Assembly: GCA_965215615.1 (NCBI GenBank)
Contig: OZ244068.1
Span: forward strand, 2,046,001 to 2,110,000
Reading direction: 5' to 3'
From: CBDATA01 sp965215615
Lineage (GTDB): Bacteria; Acidobacteriota; Vicinamibacteria; Marinacidobacterales; Marinacidobacteraceae
Length of the DNA: 64,000 nt
The notes beneath the pieces are model-generated. The model had not been told where the DNA came from. It did not search any database and was given only the letters and a program-made list of their open reading frames with translations. Below are positions 59,613 through 64,000 of this stretch, piece after piece; within the stretch, counting starts at the first letter, position 1, and each line of letters starts with the position of its first letter. Position numbers and translations under genes: made by a program.

Positions 59613-62225
59613 TCAGTTCGTGGCGAGGTCTTCGACGGTCGCCCCGTTGATCGCGTTCAGGAACAATTTGTACGTGCCGCGCGGCTGGCCGCGGAACTGC
59701 GGCCGGAACCCGAAGAGGACGATTTCACCGGCACCCCGGGGAATCCGCGCCATGGCGATCTTGCCGCCGATGGCGCTTTCTTCGCCGAGCGCCCAGCCGC
59801 TCATCAGCAGATCCTCCCCGGCGTAGCTCGCCACCACCTCCACGTTCGGCGGCGGCTGCTCCATCGTGCTCTCCTCGCCGCCTTCGCGGGTGCGGGGGAG
59901 GGTCACCACCTCGAAAGCGCGGCTCCTCACGAACTGGGTGGCCACCTCGCTCCGCATCCCGAAGGCGAGCGGATGGCTCGTGTCCACTTCGGCCCGGATG
60001 AGCGAGCCGGGGATGAAGAACCGATCCGGGGCCAGGTTCCGGGTCGTGTTCCGGAGCGGAAGCCCAAACTGGCTGATGACGAAATCACTCGCCTCGTCGA
60101 GCGCGATAAGCGCGCCGCCATCCTCGACGAAGCGGATCAGCGCGAGCGCGCCCTCGACCCCGATCCCGCCGACGTACTCTCCGGGCATGGAGCCGGGGGC
60201 GTGGCCGTTCAGAATCTGCTCCGGCGACTGGTGCGGCAGGATGATCGCATCCAGGCGGGAGAGGTCCCCGTCGCGGATGTCGTCGTCGTGGAGCGTCACG
60301 AGGTCGTATTCGTAGTTTTCGAGGAGCCAGCGGGTCCACCCCTCGTCCATGCTCGCAACCCACGACTTGTAGAGCCCGACGCGCGCCGGCTCGAGCGCGA
60401 GCAGCGGAACCGGTGGTGCCGATTCGATCCCCGTCACGTCGAGACCGAGCTCGGCGGCGATGTCCCCGACCCCGGCCTCGGCGGCATCCGAATGGCGGAC
60501 CACCAGCGTTCCGGCGGGGTGCTCCTCCCCTCCGGAGGAAAAGGACCCACCCGCCCAGGCGACTTCCGCTCCGGCGGCGAGCAGGCGGTTCTGCGCGACC
60601 ACCGCCGCATTCGGCCGGTGGGAGATGGCGTAGCCGAATCCGGGTTCGCCCGAAACCTCGCCCGCCGGTGCGCGAACCGGCCCCCGGACCATCTCGACCG
60701 GGACTTCGGGCACACCGGGAACCACCGCAACGTCCACTCCCATCTGCATCGGCAGGGTCCAGCCGGCGAGGTCATACGGCGGCTCGGGGGGGCCATCCGG
60801 AGTCCTGCGACGGTCCGGGTAGGACTGCGGCTCGAGCAGATCCTCCGCATAGGCACGGAATGCCTGCTCCCCGGAAATCACCCACGATCCGACACCGAAC
60901 TCCCGACCATCCGCTTCGAAGGCCTCCGTGGCGCGGCCGATCTCGATGCCTCCATCCAGCAGGACATCGAGGAGCGCCGCCGCTTCCCCCGGATCCCACT
61001 GTTCGGCGGGCACCACCCAGCTCGTCGCGCTTCCCTCGATGGCATCGCGGCCCATGCTCCAGATGTCGAACAGCCATTTCTGGCGGCGATCCGCCGCGAT
61101 GTCGAGAACCGCCATGGAGGCGGTGAGGGAGTACCGGACCGGGTCCGAAAAGTGGGACGGGCCACCCTCCCAGGGATACGGATAGAAGATATCGGTGCCG
61201 TCGGTCGGGGCTGCCTGGCCCCGGCGGGGGTTGCCGACGAACTGCGGCCGATCCTCCGGGTCGTACATCCGGGGGCTGGCCGAAGCGTGCGAAATCTCGG
61301 TCAACAGGCCCACCATGTTGTGGAAATACGGCACCGTCCGCATCCCGCCGTTCCACCACATCGAATAGATCATGTCGGACACCGCTCCCGGCATCCGCTT
61401 GATGGCGAAGCGATTGGCCATCGCGGCACCGACCAGGTTCACCGAGGTAGTGACCCCGGGATGGATGCGGGGATTCACCGGGTCGGCGAACGGGGGCAGG
61501 AAAATCCGCGCCCACGCCGGACCGGTCTGGTGATGGTTGAGCACGATCTGCGGAAACCACTCCTGGTAGAGCATCCGGCTCACCGCCAGCGTCTCCGGCA
61601 TGTTGTTCATGAACCAGTCGCGGTTGTTGTCGTGCCCGACATAGTGGTGGTAGAGCTCGGGAGGCCGGGTGGTTTCCCACGGGGTCTCGCGGTTCTGCTG
61701 ATACCAGCCGGCGACGATGTCGAGGCCATCCGGATTCATGCAGGGCATGAGGATGAGCACGACGTTCTCCCGGATCTTCCGCATCTCCTCCGATTCCTCG
61801 GTGGCGATCCGGTGCGCGAGCAGCGGTGCCATCTGGGCGGGTGCGATCTCGGTGGCGTGGAGTCCGGCATCGATCCAGACGATCGCCTTGCCGTTCGCCG
61901 ACAGCCGGCGCGCTTCGTCTTCTCCGATCCGCGCCGTCGCGAGCCGCGAGGCGGTTTCGCGGTGTTCTTCGAGCGCCGCGATGTTCTCCTCCGAGGAAAG
62001 GAAGAGCGCGATCAGCGGTTTGCCCAGCACCGACTCGCCGACCTGCCGCAACTCGACCCGGGGAGAGGCGGCGGCAAGCTGCTCGTAGTACCCCCTGAGA
62101 TCGTCCCAGAGCGCGAGCTGGTAGTCGTCGCCCGGCTCGAACCCGAGAACCGAGGCAGGCGTGGGAACCTGGGCGATGGCTGGCGAGGCAAGCGACAGGA
62201 CGAGAGCAAGCGGGGCGAGTTTCAT
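59613..62225 (-). CDS. Exported M14 family zinc carboxypeptidase-like protein
   Basis: An 870-residue secreted protein. A signal peptide (KLAPLALVLSLASPAIAQ) leads to an M14 peptidase domain (about 30-330): the zinc-binding His and Glu in IDAGLHATEIAPAQM, the substrate-binding CMNPDGLDIV and NNRDWF, the third zinc ligand in VLNHHQTGPAWARIF, and a distal LLTEISHAS segment bearing the general-base Glu. A long C-terminal region (about 420-870), partly glutamine amidotransferase-like, completes a layout common in large M14 proteins of Acidobacteriota and Gemmatimonadota. The frame is open far upstream, but ATG 62225 begins the signal peptide. It overlaps the ilvC stop by four bases, an odd partner for a biosynthetic gene. 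Confidence 0.9.
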   Translation of the reverse strand: MKLAPLALVLSLASPAIAQVPTPASVLGFEPGDDYQLALWDDLRGYYEQLAAASPRVELRQVGESVLGKPLIALFLSSEENIAALEEHRETASRLATARIGEDEARRLSANGKAIVWIDAGLHATEIAPAQMAPLLAHRIATEESEEMRKIRENVVLILMPCMNPDGLDIVAGWYQQNRETPWETTRPPELYHHYVGHDNNRDWFMNNMPETLAVSRMLYQEWFPQIVLNHHQTGPAWARIFLPPFADPVNPRIHPGVTTSVNLVGAAMANRFAIKRMPGAVSDMIYSMWWNGGMRTVPYFHNMVGLLTEISHASASPRMYDPEDRPQFVGNPRRGQAAPTDGTDIFYPYPWEGGPSHFSDPVRYSLTASMAVLDIAADRRQKWLFDIWSMGRDAIEGSATSWVVPAEQWDPGEAAALLDVLLDGGIEIGRATEAFEADGREFGVGSWVISGEQAFRAYAEDLLEPQSYPDRRRTPDGPPEPPYDLAGWTLPMQMGVDVAVVPGVPEVPVEMVRGPVRAPAGEVSGEPGFGYAISHRPNAAVVAQNRLLAAGAEVAWAGGSFSSGGEEHPAGTLVVRHSDAAEAGVGDIAAELGLDVTGIESAPPVPLLALEPARVGLYKSWVASMDEGWTRWLLENYEYDLVTLHDDDIRDGDLSRLDAIILPHQSPEQILNGHAPGSMPGEYVGGIGVEGALALIRFVEDGGALIALDEASDFVISQFGLPLRNTTRNLAPDRFFIPGSLIRAEVDTSHPLAFGMRSEVATQFVRSRAFEVVTLPRTREGGEESTMEQPPPNVEVVASYAGEDLLMSGWALGEESAIGGKIAMARIPRGAGEIVLFGFRPQFRGQPRGTYKLFLNAINGATVEDLATN

Positions 62226-63235
62226 GTGGGCTCCTTGAGATCCACGGCGTCGAGGAAGGGCATCAGCTTGCGAAGGCGGGCACCCACCTCTTCGATCTGG
62301 TGGCCCTGCTCCTCCTTGCGGCGAGCGAGGAAATTGGGCCTTCCGGCCGCATCTTCTTCGATCCACTCCCGGGCGTAGCCACCGTTCTGGACCTTCGCGA
62401 GAATGCGGCGCATGGCGGCGCGGGTCTCCTCGGTGACGATCTGGCGGCCGCCGGTGTAATCGCCGTGCTCCGCGGTGTCGCTCACCGAGTACCGCATGTA
62501 GTTGAGGCCGCCGCGATAGAACAGATCCACGATCAGCTTGAGCTCGTGGAGGCACTCGAAATAGGCGATCTCCGGCTGATAGCCGGCCTCGACCAGGGTG
62601 TCGAAACCGGCCTTGACCAGTTCGCTGACCCCGCCGCAGAGAACGCTCTGCTCGCCGAAGAGATCGGTCTCGGCCTCTTCGGAGAAGGTCGTCCCGATCA
62701 CTCCGGCGCGAGTAACCCCGATCCCGCGGGCGTAGGAGAGCGCGAGCGCCATGGCCCCGCCGGAAGCATCCTGCTCCACCGCCACGAGCGCCGGAGTTCC
62801 CGCCCCTTCGAGGAAGAGCTCGCGCACCCGGTGCCCCGGGGATTTGGGGGCGATCAGGGAAACATCCACGTCGGGGGGAGGCACGATGGTTCCGAAGCGG
62901 ATGTTGAACCCGTGCGCGAACAGAAGCGTCTTGCCCGCTTTCAGGTGGGGCGCGATCTGCTCCCGGTAGATTCCGGGCTGGGTCGTATCCGGGGTGAGGA
63001 GGACGAGGACATCCCCCCATGCGGCAGCCTCTGCCCCCGGAACCACCGTGAGCCCCTCGCTCTCGGCGCGCTCGCGGGAGCGGCTTCCGGCGTGAAGCGC
63101 GATCCGGACCTCCACGCCACTGTCCCGAAGGTTCAAGGCGTGGGCGTGGCCCTGGGAGCCATACCCGAAGACCGCGACCCGCTTTCCCTGGATGAGGCCG
63201 GGGTCTGCCGCATCGTCGTAGAAGATCTTCGCCAT
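62222..63235 (-). CDS. ilvC: Ketol-acid reductoisomerase
   Basis: A 337-residue class I KARI, which isomerises and reduces acetolactate (or acetohydroxybutyrate) to the dihydroxy acids of valine, leucine and isoleucine synthesis using NAD(P)H and Mg2+. The Rossmann motif GYGSQGHAHALNLRDSG is near residues 24-40. The metal-binding acidic residues are in GTTFSEEAETDLFGEQ (Asp, Glu), and the second domain has YFECLHELKLIVDLFYRGG and YSVSDTAEHGDY. GGGAGGGAC precedes the ATG at 63235. It is the third gene of an ilvB-ilvN-ilvC order, 78 bases after ilvN, and leads into the M14 peptidase. Confidence 0.97.
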   Translation of the reverse strand: MAKIFYDDAADPGLIQGKRVAVFGYGSQGHAHALNLRDSGVEVRIALHAGSRSRERAESEGLTVVPGAEAAAWGDVLVLLTPDTTQPGIYREQIAPHLKAGKTLLFAHGFNIRFGTIVPPPDVDVSLIAPKSPGHRVRELFLEGAGTPALVAVEQDASGGAMALALSYARGIGVTRAGVIGTTFSEEAETDLFGEQSVLCGGVSELVKAGFDTLVEAGYQPEIAYFECLHELKLIVDLFYRGGLNYMRYSVSDTAEHGDYTGGRQIVTEETRAAMRRILAKVQNGGYAREWIEEDAAGRPNFLARRKEEQGHQIEEVGARLRKLMPFLDAVDLKEPT

Positions 63236-63313
63236 TTCGTCCCTCCGGGAGGCACCCGCGATGGATGCGGGCAGAAATCGGCGGCAAGGGTAGCAGGCCG
63301 TGGAGCCTGCCGA

Positions 63314-63886
63314 TCAGTCGTTCTGTCGGACTTCCTCGGCGTTCACCGGAGCGGGTGCGAGCCGGGCCCGCGGATCGGTCATCGCGCTCGCCTTGCCACG
63401 GGTCATGCCGACGAGCCCGGTGCGGACGATCTCCAGAATCCCGTAACTCCGGAGAACCTCGAAGAGGCCGTCTATCTTCTCGGGAGCGGCGGCCGCCTCG
63501 ATCACGAGCGACTCCGGCGCGACATCCACGAGGCGTGCGCCGGTGGCGCTCGCGAGCTGGATCAGATCGCCGCGGTTTTCCGGGGTCGCCGCCACTTTGA
63601 ACATCGCGAGTTCCTTGCGAATCATCGGAGAGTCGTGGAGCGCCTCCACCCGGAGCACGTTCACCAGCTTGTAGAGCTGCGCCGCCAGCCGGACCGCGCC
63701 GGCGTGGTCGGTGAGGACGACGATCGTCATCCGGGAGATCCCGGCGTTCCGCGCCGGCCCCACGGTCACCGATTCGATGTTGAATCCCCGCCGCCGGAAG
63801 AGCGAGGTGACCCGGTTCAGAACCCCCGGTCGATCTTCCACCCACAGCGCGAAAACACGGGGGGTCACCGAACCACTGGTCACCAC
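63314..63886 (-). CDS. ilvN: Acetolactate synthase, small (regulatory) subunit
   Basis: A 190-residue regulatory subunit with an N-terminal ACT domain (RVFALWVEDRPGVLNRVTSL, FNIESVTVGPARNAGISRMT) that binds valine for feedback inhibition, a second ACT-like half (VEALHDSPMIRKELAMFKVA) and a final DGLFEVLRSYGILEIVRTG motif. The length is that of the long IlvH/IlvN form. The GTG start at 63886 overlaps the ilvB stop (63880-63882) by seven bases. Between its stop and ilvC there is a short GC hairpin (arms 63293-63298 and 63305-63310), possibly a processing or attenuation feature. Confidence 0.95.
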   Translation of the reverse strand: MVTSGSVTPRVFALWVEDRPGVLNRVTSLFRRRGFNIESVTVGPARNAGISRMTIVVLTDHAGAVRLAAQLYKLVNVLRVEALHDSPMIRKELAMFKVAATPENRGDLIQLASATGARLVDVAPESLVIEAAAAPEKIDGLFEVLRSYGILEIVRTGLVGMTRGKASAMTDPRARLAPAPVNAEEVRQND

Positions 63887-64000
63887 TCGCGCTCCCGGTG
63901 AAGCAGGATGCCCTCCTCCGGACGGCGGATCATCTCACGGAGATCCTTCCCGGTGGGAACCATCGGATACACAGTGTCTTCGGGTGTCACCTGGAAATCC
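63880..64000 (-). CDS. ilvB: Acetolactate synthase large subunit, C-terminal fragment
   Basis: The last 40 residues of a frame that enters from beyond base 64000 and stops at 63880-63882: VTPEDTVYPMVPTGKDLREM and then RRPEEGILLHREREW. The EDTVYPMVPTG stretch is the conserved extreme C-terminus of IlvB/AHAS large subunits, the thiamine-diphosphate and FAD enzyme that forms acetolactate. Direct coupling to ilvN supports it. The bulk of the gene lies outside the window. Confidence 0.9.
   Translation of the reverse strand, partial: DFQVTPEDTVYPMVPTGKDLREMIRRPEEGILLHREREW

Noticed and set aside
62226..63845. Upstream extension of the M14 gene frame through ilvC and ilvN
   Set aside because: The frame is open only by chance of composition; the signal peptide and family similarity begin at the ATG at 62225, and ilvC/ilvN are clearly coding on the same strand in other frames.

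Overview
The window is a GC-rich (about two thirds G+C by eye), gene-dense chromosomal segment with long runs of genes that overlap by 1-8 bases (often ATGA/GTGA). The mix of gene types suggests a Gram-negative proteolytic heterotroph of the Acidobacteriota (Thermoanaerobaculia-like) or possibly Gemmatimonadota: a TonB-dependent receptor with an N-terminal carboxypeptidase-regulatory domain, a GWxTD-domain protein, a sortilin/VPS10-type propeller, an LVIVD-repeat protein, DUF2911 and DUF4097 proteins, and many exported peptidases (M28, gamma-glutamyltransferase, S9, M20, M14, a beta-lactamase-fold hydrolase). This placement is an inference from content; no rRNA or tRNA gene was seen. No stretch longer than 300 bases is without a gene; the largest gaps (about 270 bases at 33278-33546 and 52036-52309, about 250 at 30163-30410) are described in their neighbours' entries.

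Layout. 1-3610: the end of lon, then the leftward chain murJ-xerD-tsaC. 3671-4360: a small outer-membrane barrel. 4369-11813: a tightly coupled Mrp/Mnh-type cation/proton antiporter operon in which MrpA is split and three MrpD-like antiporter subunits are present, followed by a membrane-anchored helical protein and a DUF4097 protein. 13203-16500: rpsT, a DUF2911 protein and two tandem HisC-like PLP aminotransferases that both begin with a twin-arginine-like leader. 16555-20165: PPK2, a DUF4440 protein and an M28 peptidase. 20188-24378: a type III restriction-modification pair. 24391-28433: LVIVD protein and gamma-glutamyltransferase. 28588-31136: accessory DNA with hipBA, a low-complexity Ala-rich repeat gene and a ribbon-helix-helix gene carrying a nine-base homopolymer. 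31253-37950: S9 peptidase, DUF4143 ATPase, VPS10 propeller. 37976-39819: a frameshifted probable restriction endonuclease convergent with a Dam-type methylase. 39899-45697: GCS2-CBS fusion, ABC ATPase plus periplasmic adaptor, alkaline-phosphatase-superfamily enzyme. 45736-49969: apaG, a methyltransferase, a CinA/MoaB-type protein, a barrel protein and an M20 peptidase. 49966-55405: GWxTD protein and TonB receptor, with visibly lower GC at third codon positions than their surroundings. 55567-58499: a truncated ATPase, a lipoprotein, a serine hydrolase, a FitAB-type toxin-antitoxin pair and an orphan antitoxin-like gene. 58513-59578: two tandem rhodanese genes and rpmB. 59613-64000: M14 peptidase coupled to ilvC-ilvN-ilvB.

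The most striking observation is at 58513-59260. Two adjacent rhodanese genes each have an in-frame TGA exactly where the catalytic cysteine belongs. In both, the protein similarity continues past the TGA through the C-x4-R active-site loop to a shared C-terminus, and in both a hairpin with the same CGUGC loop starts 21 nt after the TGA. They look like a paralogous pair of selenocysteine-containing rhodaneses, one a lipoprotein and one cytosolic, which ordinary gene callers would truncate.
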